59,538 nt of DNA from Pseudomonas sp. GM49 (GTDB lineage Bacteria > Pseudomonadota > Gammaproteobacteria > Pseudomonadales > Pseudomonadaceae). Each line of letters starts with the position of its first letter. Within the stretch, counting starts at the first letter, position 1. Below are positions 34,556-41,889 of the stretch, in pieces. Below the pieces are notes generated by a model. The model had not been told where the DNA came from and searched no databases. It worked only from the letters and a program-made list of their open reading frames with translations. The stretch covers positions 1 through 59,538 of the forward strand of contig NZ_AKJL01000091.1 in assembly GCF_000282355.1 (NCBI RefSeq). The letters run 5' to 3'. Made by a program: the position numbers and the translations under genes.

Positions 34556-35250
34556 CCGCTTACAGCGCCGAAGCACTATCCAGGGCCGTAGCTGCCGTCT
34601 GTCCAGACATACGCACTCGCATTGAGACCGGCGTGATATCCGATGAGCGACATCTGTGGTGGGAGCTCTCCTGTTGCATTCTGAGCAGTCAGGTCCCTTA
34701 TTCCTTGGCCATGGCTGCCGCTGATGCCATTGATGAGCATGGCTATTTGCGCAGTGATTCACATAGCTCAGAGTGTCTAACGGAGCAATTGTTCGTCCTG
34801 TTAAGTACGCCGCTTGAGGTTGAAGGCCGAAAGCGCAGCTACAGGTTTCCTCGAGCAAAAGCCCGTCACCTGGCTTCAACCTGGGTGGCCGTGACCAACG
34901 CAGGCGGATCACTCAAGGCCTTGATCAGCGGTGATGTCAATGACGTTCGCGAGTGGTTAGTCGCTCATGCGTCCGGCATGGGCCCCAAGCAAGCCAGCAT
35001 GTTTTTGCGCAATTGCGGGGTAACCTATGACTTGGCGATCCTGGATCGTCATGTTCTCAATTATATGACGGCCCAAGGCATTTACTCAGGTACTCAAGCA
35101 TCCATTTCCGGATTGAGTCAGTACGGTAGGCACGAAAACAAGCTTCGCGAACACGCACAAGAATTGGATTGCCCTGTCGGTTTGCTGGATTGGGCGATAT
35201 GGATCGTCATGCGCGTCGCCAATCAAAAGCAGGAGGCTATTTTAGGATGA
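34552..35250 (+). CDS. OGG-like HhH-GPD DNA glycosylase-family protein
   Basis: 232 residues with a helix-hairpin-helix glycosylase core. The HhH segment HASGMGPKQASMFLRNCG supplies the candidate catalytic Lys146, and AILDRHVL supplies Asp165, the two residues that define OGG/Agog-type N-glycosylase/lyases. An OGG-like protein is one of the three accessory proteins of type IV CBASS, together with TGT-like and QueC-like proteins, and all three are adjacent here. It may act on a modified base in nucleic acid or on a free nucleoside; which is unknown. Both ends overlap neighbours by four bases (ATGA), so translation is coupled to the TIR-TGT and QueC-like genes. Confidence 0.85.
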   Translation: MTAYSAEALSRAVAAVCPDIRTRIETGVISDERHLWWELSCCILSSQVPYSLAMAAADAIDEHGYLRSDSHSSECLTEQLFVLLSTPLEVEGRKRSYRFPRAKARHLASTWVAVTNAGGSLKALISGDVNDVREWLVAHASGMGPKQASMFLRNCGVTYDLAILDRHVLNYMTAQGIYSGTQASISGLSQYGRHENKLREHAQELDCPVGLLDWAIWIVMRVANQKQEAILG

Positions 35251-35849
35251 GCATCGTAACACTCGTTTCCGGAGGACTGGATTCCACTTTGGTTGCTCTG
35301 CTGGCCAAAGAGCAAGGGTTGCAGATTTTCCCTTTGTTTGTGAACTATGGGCAGCGTGCGCTCAATCGAGAGCTGGCGGCTTGCAAGCTCGCCATGCAAA
35401 CGCTGAATTTGCCTGAACCTGAAGTTGCTGACCTAGGCGGCTACGGCAGTCTGATACGCTCAGGCCTCACGGATCCTAGTCTGCATATCATTGACGACGC
35501 CTTCACACCCGGTCGAAACATGCTGTTCTTGCTAACAGCTGCTGCATACGCCCACCAAAAAAACGCAGATGCAATCTCTATCGGACTGCTTCACGAAAGC
35601 ACCAGCCTGTTTCCTGACCAGACCTCTCGCTTTCTAGCTGAAGCAGAGGCCATGATAACGCTGTGCATGGGCCGAACCATCAAGGTGCTCGCCCCGCTCT
35701 CCTCCTTTACAAAGCCTGACGTCGTGGCACTGGCCACTCAAAAAGGCATCGACCGGACTTACTCCTGTCACTTGGGTGAAGAGCAGCCATGCGGCAATTG
35801 CATTGCCTGCAACGAATTCAAATTCGAGGAAACTAGCAATGGGCGGTAG
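35247..35849 (+). CDS. QueC-like 7-cyano-7-deazaguanine synthase family protein
   Basis: 200 residues. The PP-loop ATP pyrophosphatase motif SGGLDS (8-13) is intact, and the zinc cluster is complete at Cys174, Cys182, Cys185 and Cys188 (CHLGEEQPCGNCIAC). Length and layout match QueC, which activates carboxy-deazaguanine with ATP and adds nitrogen. As no QueD/E/F genes are present, this is probably an accessory paralogue like those in type IV CBASS rather than the housekeeping enzyme. ATG 35247 overlaps the OGG-like stop and has AGGAGG upstream; an upstream start at 35169 is a shadow of the OGG frame. It overlaps the next TIR gene by 11 bases. Confidence 0.9.
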   Translation: MSIVTLVSGGLDSTLVALLAKEQGLQIFPLFVNYGQRALNRELAACKLAMQTLNLPEPEVADLGGYGSLIRSGLTDPSLHIIDDAFTPGRNMLFLLTAAAYAHQKNADAISIGLLHESTSLFPDQTSRFLAEAEAMITLCMGRTIKVLAPLSSFTKPDVVALATQKGIDRTYSCHLGEEQPCGNCIACNEFKFEETSNGR

Positions 35850-36306
35850 CAGCACGGGTGGATGGAGCAGGCTTGGGGATGTAAAGGCTCTAGAACAGAA
35901 AGCCAAGGCTGCGCTGAACGAGGGTAAGCGCAACGTTTTCATCAGCTTTGCCACGGAAGATATGAATGAGGTAAACCTCCTGCGCGGGCAAGCAAAAAAT
36001 GACAACAACGATATTGAGTTCAATGATCACTCAGTGCGCGAGCCTTACGACAGTGAGCAGGCGGAATACATCAAGCGCAAGATTACTGAGCGCATCAATC
36101 GCGCCTCCATCACGGTCGTGTTTGTTTCAAAGGACACCGCCCAAAGTAAATGGGTGAAATGGGAGGTTGAAAAAAGTCTGGAGCTCGGCAAAAAAGTCAT
36201 CGCCGTGCATTCCGGCAAGCAGTTGCAAGGAACCGCGCCTGCCTGGATTTCTGAGCACAAGATCAAAACCGTTCCCTGGTCAGATCTCTCAGGTGAATTG
36301 AAGTAA
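35839..36306 (+). CDS. TIR-domain protein (ThsB/DUF1863-like) with Met-Gly-Gly N-terminus
   Basis: 155 residues. ATG 35839 has GAGG ten bases upstream and yields a flexible leader MGGSSTGGWS before the TIR-like domain (NVFISFATEDMNEVN, VVFVSKDTAQSKWVKWEVEK, with Glu109). The domain resembles the DUF1863/MTH538 TIR type found in Thoeris ThsB. Upstream in-frame ATG 35776 would lie inside the QueC-like gene and is less likely. It overlaps that gene by 11 bases. Because the N-terminus after methionine removal would be Gly-Gly, it is the best candidate substrate for an N-terminal modification by the adjacent QueC-like enzyme; that is inference. Confidence 0.85.
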   Translation: MGGSSTGGWSRLGDVKALEQKAKAALNEGKRNVFISFATEDMNEVNLLRGQAKNDNNDIEFNDHSVREPYDSEQAEYIKRKITERINRASITVVFVSKDTAQSKWVKWEVEKSLELGKKVIAVHSGKQLQGTAPAWISEHKIKTVPWSDLSGELK

Positions 36307-36486
36307 TGACCCTCCGCGCAAGGCGTTTAACGCTGAATGGATGGCGCCCTGCCCTAAAGCAGCGTTTACAGCGCCCTGCCTCCTGGTTCTTCTTGCGCAC
36401 TTCCATCCACATGCTCTCGAATTAACGCACTCTCAGGTGCAGGGAGCGAGTGAAACGCTGACAGCTTGGCCGAACTGATGCCCCCC

Positions 36487-36957
36487 CTAGTAGCCCAACG
36501 CTTTGTAGATGGCCTGCGAATACGAGTAGTCACCGCGTTCGCTGTTCGTTGGATTGGCCAGGGCGTGAGCGATGATGGCTGGCGAATAGGGAACGAACAC
36601 CGCCCCGACGCCTTGCATCACTGCAGGGCAAAGATCAGGATTCAGACTGCGGCTTCCATCAAGGTTGATACCAATGAGGTGACAGCCTTTTTCGATCGCA
36701 ACCTGTATCTCCCAACGCACGTATTTATGCTTTGATCGAGTATCCTTGCCAATCAACAGAGCAAAGGTGCCTGCCATGTCAATTCTTTCTCGGCATTTGC
36801 GCTTGATATAGTCTTCGTCTTCCGAGTTGATGGCCATGTTCAGCTGGCAGTCTGCGAAATTAAAATCGAAGCGGCTATTTTTTTTCCACGCCCCCATCAG
36901 TTCATAGCAATGGCGATCGGTGCTGCTAAACCCCACAAATGTTCTTGGTAACCCCAT
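36487..36957 (-). CDS. ThsB-like TIR-domain protein
   Basis: 156 residues. MGLPRTFVGFSSTDRHCYEL, DFNFADCQLN, DYIKRKCRERID and KYVRWEIQVAIEKG are all typical of the ThsB/DUF1863 TIR family; Glu83 is the likely catalytic residue. AGGAG lies seven bases upstream of ATG 36957. It is convergent with the TIR-TGT/QueC operon and follows the NDT/TPR gene on its own strand with a 51-base gap. No ThsA-like effector is seen in the window. ThsB proteins make NAD-derived signalling nucleotides after phage infection. Whether this one works alone, with the NDT/TPR protein or with the facing operon is unclear. Confidence 0.85.
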   Translation of the reverse strand: MGLPRTFVGFSSTDRHCYELMGAWKKNSRFDFNFADCQLNMAINSEDEDYIKRKCRERIDMAGTFALLIGKDTRSKHKYVRWEIQVAIEKGCHLIGINLDGSRSLNPDLCPAVMQGVGAVFVPYSPAIIAHALANPTNSERGDYSYSQAIYKALGY

Positions 36958-37008
36958 CAATCTGCTCCTGATTTGGTCGCGTTAAAGATCGGTGCGCTGA
37001 CAACGCCG

Positions 37009-38268
37009 TTAAACGTGTTCTTGTGCGGGTGCTAGTGCAGCGTTTCGAGCAGGTTCGATCGCCAGCAAATCGTTTTTTCCCGTTTCATAGGTTTCGATTT
37101 CCCAGGCCGCGGAAGCGGCGCCCCTGAATTGCAGCTCGAATGCGTTGCCTTGCACCGCATCGTCAGTGGCGAAATAACAGTTAGCGAGCGTCGCATACAC
37201 CCAGCGCTTGTCCCTACGCTCGATAAAATCGGGAGACTCCAGCGCAGGTAGCAAGATTCTCACGATGGCCTCCCTGATTTTTCGTGCGCACATAAAGTCG
37301 AACACCTTCTCGGTTTCTACCGTCTGAATTTGAGCTCGAAACTCGAAGCACAAGGCAAGATTTTCGCCATTGTAGTAGTCACGCTTGACCTCAAAACCTC
37401 GACGATAAAACGCAATGGCGGCATCAAGTGAAGCCCTGTCCTGCTCAAGCAGCCAGATTCGCTTGGCGATCGCGCCTGCAATGCCGACTGTTTCAGGGTC
37501 GTTCGAGTTTTCCGGATTCAGGGGCTGCAAGACTTCCATGCCAGCTCGTAACGCTGCAATTTTGCTAGGAACCCCCGCTTTGTACGTACTGAGCGCCAAT
37601 TTCTGCAGAATGTCCGGCTCACCCGGCTTCATGTCACGCGCCGCGGCAAATTCAATGCTCGCCAGATGGTGCTTGCTTTGCCCCATTAATCGCTCGCCTT
37701 CGCGCATGTGATAAGAAAGCTTTTGCTGGGCCGCCTCAGCTTCCTCGATCAGCTCTTCAAACTTTTCATCCGTCATCCGCGGGCGCTGCAATTTGGGAAG
37801 AAAGGTGTAAACAGGACTATCGACGGCCTGCGCAGCCATGACCGCCTCGATAAGCTCTCCGAGGTCTTGCACCGCACGCTTGGCCTCCCGAGCCAGGATG
37901 TCTTCACCAAAATGGGCGTACCGGAAGGTGCTGATGTGATTGAGATCAAAATACAGCTTGCCCTTGTCCTCACTCATGACAATGGTTGAATTGGGCCTTA
38001 GCGCGTGACGTACACCCAGTTCGTACACGGCATTGACATTGCCGGTAGAGATGTCAGCGATGACTAGGTCGGCTCTGAGCAGCATGTCGTACATCTGAAC
38101 GTCGATGAGGCCCGACTGCATGACCTCGTCCGCCCTGACGCAGCGCAGGCCTCGGCTGGTGACGGCGGGTTCGATGATCGTCTCGTACGTTGCGTTGAGA
38201 TCAAGTGTACGGCCGGTTTCGTATTCGGTTTTCTTGCCATACCCCATTACGACAAAGCATAACTTCAT
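37009..38268 (-). CDS. NDT/TIR-like Rossmann domain fused to TPR/TRAFs-binding region
   Basis: 419 residues. The first about 160 residues (LCFVVMGYGKKTEYETGRTL, YETIIEPAVTSRGL, DLVIADISTGNVNAVYELG) form a Rossmann-like domain of the nucleoside deoxyribosyltransferase/TIR-like type, common at the N-terminus of conflict-system proteins. The rest is helical with TPR-like repeats (YHMREGERLMGQSKHHLASI, AIAFYRRGFEVKRDYY), resembling the TRAFs-binding (DUF4071) family. ATG 38268 is used; GTG 38271 is directly in front. It heads a two-gene operon with the ThsB-like TIR gene. The first domain may read a nucleotide signal and the TPR part may bind a partner. Confidence 0.75.
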   Translation of the reverse strand: MKLCFVVMGYGKKTEYETGRTLDLNATYETIIEPAVTSRGLRCVRADEVMQSGLIDVQMYDMLLRADLVIADISTGNVNAVYELGVRHALRPNSTIVMSEDKGKLYFDLNHISTFRYAHFGEDILAREAKRAVQDLGELIEAVMAAQAVDSPVYTFLPKLQRPRMTDEKFEELIEEAEAAQQKLSYHMREGERLMGQSKHHLASIEFAAARDMKPGEPDILQKLALSTYKAGVPSKIAALRAGMEVLQPLNPENSNDPETVGIAGAIAKRIWLLEQDRASLDAAIAFYRRGFEVKRDYYNGENLALCFEFRAQIQTVETEKVFDFMCARKIREAIVRILLPALESPDFIERRDKRWVYATLANCYFATDDAVQGNAFELQFRGAASAAWEIETYETGKNDLLAIEPARNAALAPAQEHV

Positions 38269-38384
38269 CACGATAATCTCTGTGATCCAACATTGTTCGA
38301 CCGGCGCTCTAGCCGCCCTCGGATGGAGTCTAGCCGCCCGCCACCGCGTGCATGTTATATATCAAGATAGACAGCGTAAAAAAG

Positions 38385-38634
38385 GTAACCGTCTGCCGAA
38401 GTCACCTTGCATGACTCAGGCAGATACCCACTGATGCGGCAGCAGTTGGTCGATCTCACTCGCCCGCTGCGTCGGCAAGCGCATCAGCTCATCTTTGATA
38501 TAGGCATACGTATCGTGCCCATTCATGCGCGCCGACTGGATCAAACTCATAATCGCCGCGGCCCGTTTGCCGCTACGAAGCGACCCGGCAAACAACCAGT
38601 TCGAACGTCCAAGCGCCCACGGCCTGATCTGGTT
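38385..38634 (-). mobile_element. IS66-family transposase 3' remnant with terminal repeat
   Basis: On - the sequence encodes the C-terminus of an IS66 TnpC transposase: IRPWALGRSNWLFAG, AAAIMSLIQSARMNGHD, and LLPHQW followed by a stop (38415-38417). A candidate terminal inverted repeat GTAACCGTCTGCCGAAG lies at 38385-38401, beyond the stop, as in IS66 elements. The 5' part of the transposase and the other end are missing. Confidence 0.8.
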
Positions 38635-38760
38635 GTCGGGTAGTCAGACGCGGTTACCCGCGTCCAACCCCCTAAGAACCGTGCAGTAGCTAGCAGCTAC
38701 CTGCCAACCGTTACCAGTATCGGTGAAGGCGGGACGGACTATCTATATTGGGGTCGATTG
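38635..38760 (-). mobile_element. group II intron 3' end inserted in the IS66 transposase
   Basis: Read on -, the sequence contains CACGGTTCTTAGGGGG (domain V end and following linker), then a hairpin GACGCGG-GTAA-CCGCGTC (domain VI) and the intron terminus CTACCCGAC, directly joined to the IS66 frame (AACCAGATCAGG, reading NQIR). This is the usual domain V-VI arrangement of bacterial group II introns. The catalytic 5' part and reverse transcriptase are not seen. Confidence 0.55.
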
Positions 38761-39142
38761 CAGCCCTTTACGGCACCCCACAATCTGCTGATGGTGGGGC
38801 ATTCGGCGCAGACTGAATGGCATAGAGCTTGCTTCGCAGAAATCGGGGGGTATTTTTAACTCTGATTGAGCAAAAACGACCCAAGGGTACACGCCATGCA
38901 CAGCTTATTTTATGCAACAGCTCAACTGACCAGAGTTCGTGTACACCCTGTTGATTTGCTGGAGAAACCTCGCGCTGCAAAGACATCGTCCCTCGAACTC
39001 CAAGCGACAATATGCGGCGGGATTTTGCTTTTCGCGTTGAGCATTTCGTTCTCGTGGTGGTTAGTGGGCAGCTAGACACGAACAAAAAAAGCGCAGCGGT
39101 CAAAGGTTGCCCCGTTACTGCCACGCGTTCTAGTGTGCCGAC

Positions 39143-40729
39143 TCAGTTCCCGTTTCTGATCATGTCCGCGGCCTTTTCGCCAATCATGATGCACACCGAG
39201 TTAGGGTTTCCTGAAATCAGCGTAGGCATGACCGATGCGTCGGCAACGCGCAAACCTTCCAATCCATGTACCTTGAGATCCGGGCCCACGACCGACAGTT
39301 CATCCACACCCATGCGGCAAGTGCCGGAGGGGTGCAGCGCGGCATGCGCCACTTCGTGACAGAATTTTTTCATCTCTTCCCGTGACCTGACCGCCCCGTC
39401 CGGCACATGACGCCTTGCAATGAACGGCTTGAAGGCGGCCTGAGACATGATTTGCTCACCCACCAGGCAACCATCCACCAGGCTTTCAATGTCGTAAGGG
39501 TCCGAGAAGTAGTTGGGCACGATCCGCGGAGGTGACATCGGGTCGGCTGAATATAGTTCGACATAGCCTCTGGACCTTGGACGTATCTGCCCCAGGTTCA
39601 GCGTACATCCATTGCCCCCAGGAACAGAGTCAACGCCCTCTTCAATGCCTGCTCCCACGACCATGAAGTACTGGATATCCGGATTGGCGGCCGCCTTGTC
39701 GCCCCACCAGAAGGCCCCGCCTTCAATGAGGTTTGACGCCGCCGGGCCTTGTCTGAACAACGCGTATTGCAAACCGGCCATCATTTTCCAAAGGGGCTTT
39801 TTGTACTTGTCGTAGCTGTGCGGTCCCGTCAGTTCATACACCAGCGACACTTCAATATGGTCCTGAAGATTCTGGCCGACACCGCGCAAATCCTTGACCA
39901 CTTTAATGCCATGCTTATCCAGCTGCGCGGCCGGACCAATGCCGGACAACATCAACAATCGCGGTGAGTTGATGGCGCCGGACGATAAAATGATTTCCTT
40001 GTCGGCGTGCATCACGTGACGCACGCCCTTTTCGATGTATTCAACACCAATGGCTTTGCTGCCTTGCGTCAAGATACGGATGACGCGACACCCCGTCTTC
40101 ACTGTCAGGTTCTTGCGCGATTTGGCATTTGTCAGGTAGGCCACGGCCGCGCTGCTGCGAAAGCCGTTTTTGGCAGTGATTTGATAAAGCCCGCAGCCTT
40201 CAGGCTTGCCCGAGTTGAAATCTTCGTTGTACGGCAAGCCGTATTGCTGGCATGCGCGAAGCCACACTTTGGTCAGCGGGTGGACATTGATCGGATCAGA
40301 AACACCCAACGGCCCGCCAACGCCATGGGCTTCGTTGCAGAAGCGCTCGTTGTCTTCGGCCTTTTTGAAGTAAGGCAGTACGTCTTTGTAAGACCAGCCG
40401 GACGCTCCCTGCTCGGCCCAACCATCGTAGTCGGCCGGGACCCCACGGATATAAATCATCGCATTGACCGAACTGCCACCACCCAGCACGCTGGCCTGGA
40501 CCATCGTTGGCGTCTCGGTCCGGCGTTGATCTTCGGTAGGCTCCCATGCATAGCGTTTAAGCAGCGGGCCTTGCGCCGTTTTGTAGTAGGCGCCCGGAAT
40601 ATGGATATAGGGGTTGCGATCGCGAGGCCCCTCTTCGAAAAGGACGACGGATGCAGAAGCGTCTTCGCTCAGTCTCGAAGCCACGGTGCAGCCTGTCGAT
40701 CCGCCTCCGATTACGATGAAATCCACCAT
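39143..40729 (-). CDS. GMC family FAD oxidoreductase (choline dehydrogenase-like)
   Basis: 528 residues. N-terminal FAD motif FIVIGGGSTGCTVASRLSE, the GMC signature VLGGGSSVNAMIYIRG, the second GMC signature GAINSPRLLMLSGIGPA and C-terminal active-site His in HPSGTCRMG are present. It should oxidise a primary or secondary alcohol, or a sugar hydroxyl, passing electrons to FAD. ATG 40729 gives the normal start; the longer frame to 40762 adds an unlikely leader. It is the last gene of a minus-strand operon (Gfo/Idh, two GH3, sugar-isomerase-like, GMC). It is closely related to the GMC protein at 52937-54532, sharing long stretches, so the locus carries two divergent copies. Confidence 0.9.
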   Translation of the reverse strand: MVDFIVIGGGSTGCTVASRLSEDASASVVLFEEGPRDRNPYIHIPGAYYKTAQGPLLKRYAWEPTEDQRRTETPTMVQASVLGGGSSVNAMIYIRGVPADYDGWAEQGASGWSYKDVLPYFKKAEDNERFCNEAHGVGGPLGVSDPINVHPLTKVWLRACQQYGLPYNEDFNSGKPEGCGLYQITAKNGFRSSAAVAYLTNAKSRKNLTVKTGCRVIRILTQGSKAIGVEYIEKGVRHVMHADKEIILSSGAINSPRLLMLSGIGPAAQLDKHGIKVVKDLRGVGQNLQDHIEVSLVYELTGPHSYDKYKKPLWKMMAGLQYALFRQGPAASNLIEGGAFWWGDKAAANPDIQYFMVVGAGIEEGVDSVPGGNGCTLNLGQIRPRSRGYVELYSADPMSPPRIVPNYFSDPYDIESLVDGCLVGEQIMSQAAFKPFIARRHVPDGAVRSREEMKKFCHEVAHAALHPSGTCRMGVDELSVVGPDLKVHGLEGLRVADASVMPTLISGNPNSVCIMIGEKAADMIRNGN

Positions 40730-40882
40730 TACGACCTCAGATCTTTTTAGTATTGAGAACAAGGCTGCCGGGAGTGGTGGCAGCCAATAGTTGGCGGCAA
40801 GCGTTGACTTGCCCCCTGCCCAATGACGAGCAGGCCGAAATCAAACTTGAAAGTATTTTTGGTTCTTGTTGAACAGAGCTGT

Positions 40883-41767
40883 TTATTGACCCACAAGCCG
40901 GGTCAATAGCGACTTCAACTCTTGGGCGACTTCGTAGCTGTTTTCCTGTTGCTGTTTCTTGCAAAACAACTCGCAACTCCACCAGCCCTCGTATCCGGTA
41001 GCCTTCACCGCGGCCGTCCACTCGGCGAGGTCCAGGACCCCACTTCCCGTCGGAACATCCCTGAGGATTTCTTCGTTCGGGATACCCCCTTCAAACGGCA
41101 GCGAGTCACAAACATGCACGCCATAGATCAGGTCTTTGTTCATTCTGGCAATGTCTTGCGGCTTCACGCCGGAGGTAAAGCAATGCCAGTAATCGATGAC
41201 CATCTTGACGTTATCGCGCTCGGCGCGATCAATAAGCTGAAGTTGATTGTCCAGGCTGTTCAGGGGGGTCCAGGACAGGGCCTCAAGATAAAGAAGAACG
41301 TCATATTGCTTCGCCAGGTCGGCCAGCAAGGCAAGGTTTTTTGCGGTCAGGTCATACTGAGTCTCTTCATCAAACCCCAGTAATCCCGAGTAACACGCAC
41401 TCTTGCCGTGCTTCTGAAAATCGATCACGGCCTGAACATTGATTGGCCCGGTGAGCACCTGAACACCTTTTGCGCCGGCCAGGTTGGCCAATTGGAACAG
41501 TCGCTCGGCCTCTTTCAGCAACACATCGCGTTCGGCACCTTGGCGCTCAATATCTCGCAGGTAACCAATGCCCGTGACAGGCACATCCTTGAGCAGATTT
41601 TTGAGTTCCGGCTCGGAATAACCAGCCTGCAGCCAGGCTTCCAGTTTTGCGCTGTTGATCTCCAGCGCATCGAAACCCACGGTCTTTGCGATGTCGATGT
41701 CCATCGCCAGGGTCGAGTGCTTTGCAACTGTGGAATGCAGGGCCAGGATATAGTTTTGGGTTTGCAT
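40883..41767 (-). CDS. sugar phosphate isomerase/epimerase-like TIM-barrel protein
   Basis: 294 residues of the xylose-isomerase-like TIM-barrel superfamily (LAMDIDIAKTVGFDALEI, LLYLEALSWTPLNSLDNQL, MVIDYWHCFTSG, WWSCELFCKKQQQE). The acid and His residues expected of the divalent-metal site (Glu in YLEAL, Asp and His in VIDYWH, Glu in WSCELF) are visible. Such proteins isomerise or epimerise sugars, or act on 3-keto-glycosides. It lies in a minus-strand operon beside a Gfo/Idh dehydrogenase, two GH3-like proteins and a GMC oxidase, a set reminiscent of oxidative glycoside or inositol catabolism. Substrate not determined. Confidence 0.85.
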   Translation of the reverse strand: MQTQNYILALHSTVAKHSTLAMDIDIAKTVGFDALEINSAKLEAWLQAGYSEPELKNLLKDVPVTGIGYLRDIERQGAERDVLLKEAERLFQLANLAGAKGVQVLTGPINVQAVIDFQKHGKSACYSGLLGFDEETQYDLTAKNLALLADLAKQYDVLLYLEALSWTPLNSLDNQLQLIDRAERDNVKMVIDYWHCFTSGVKPQDIARMNKDLIYGVHVCDSLPFEGGIPNEEILRDVPTGSGVLDLAEWTAAVKATGYEGWWSCELFCKKQQQENSYEVAQELKSLLTRLVGQ

Positions 41768-41847
41768 ATGACGCTCCTACCGTTGTCATTCATTGTAGAG
41801 CGATCGGATTCAGGTAGAGATTTCGCAGTCACGGAAAATACGGCGCA

Positions 41848-41872
41848 ACCTGACGCAATCACTGCGTCAGGT
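41848..41872. promoter_or_regulatory. palindrome with CTGACGCA half-sites
   Basis: Arms ACCTGACGCA (41848-41857) and TGCGTCAGGT (41863-41872) are perfect inverted copies with 5 central bases. It lies 81 bases upstream of the isomerase-like gene start (41767) and 18 bases past the GH3 stop. The half-site CTGACGCA recurs in several promoter regions of this locus. Confidence 0.6.
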
Positions 41873-41889
41873 GCCGATGGCCCGACGTC

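Larger units (their letters stand above)
38269..39142. other. scarred right boundary of the defence island
   Basis: The 874-base gap carries an IS66 end and a group II intron 3' end (annotated separately). The remaining part (about 38760-39140) has no recognisable gene; the open frame 38768-39124 on - shows no family resemblance. The metabolic GMC gene begins immediately after. Confidence 0.6.

Noticed and set aside
36307..36486. Convergent gap after the TIR/QueC operon searched for a terminator
   Set aside because: No clear stem with a T-run was found; only a weak GCGTTTAACGC palindrome is present.
38768..39124. 118-residue frame near the intron end considered as part of its maturase
   Set aside because: No reverse-transcriptase or maturase motifs are seen in it.
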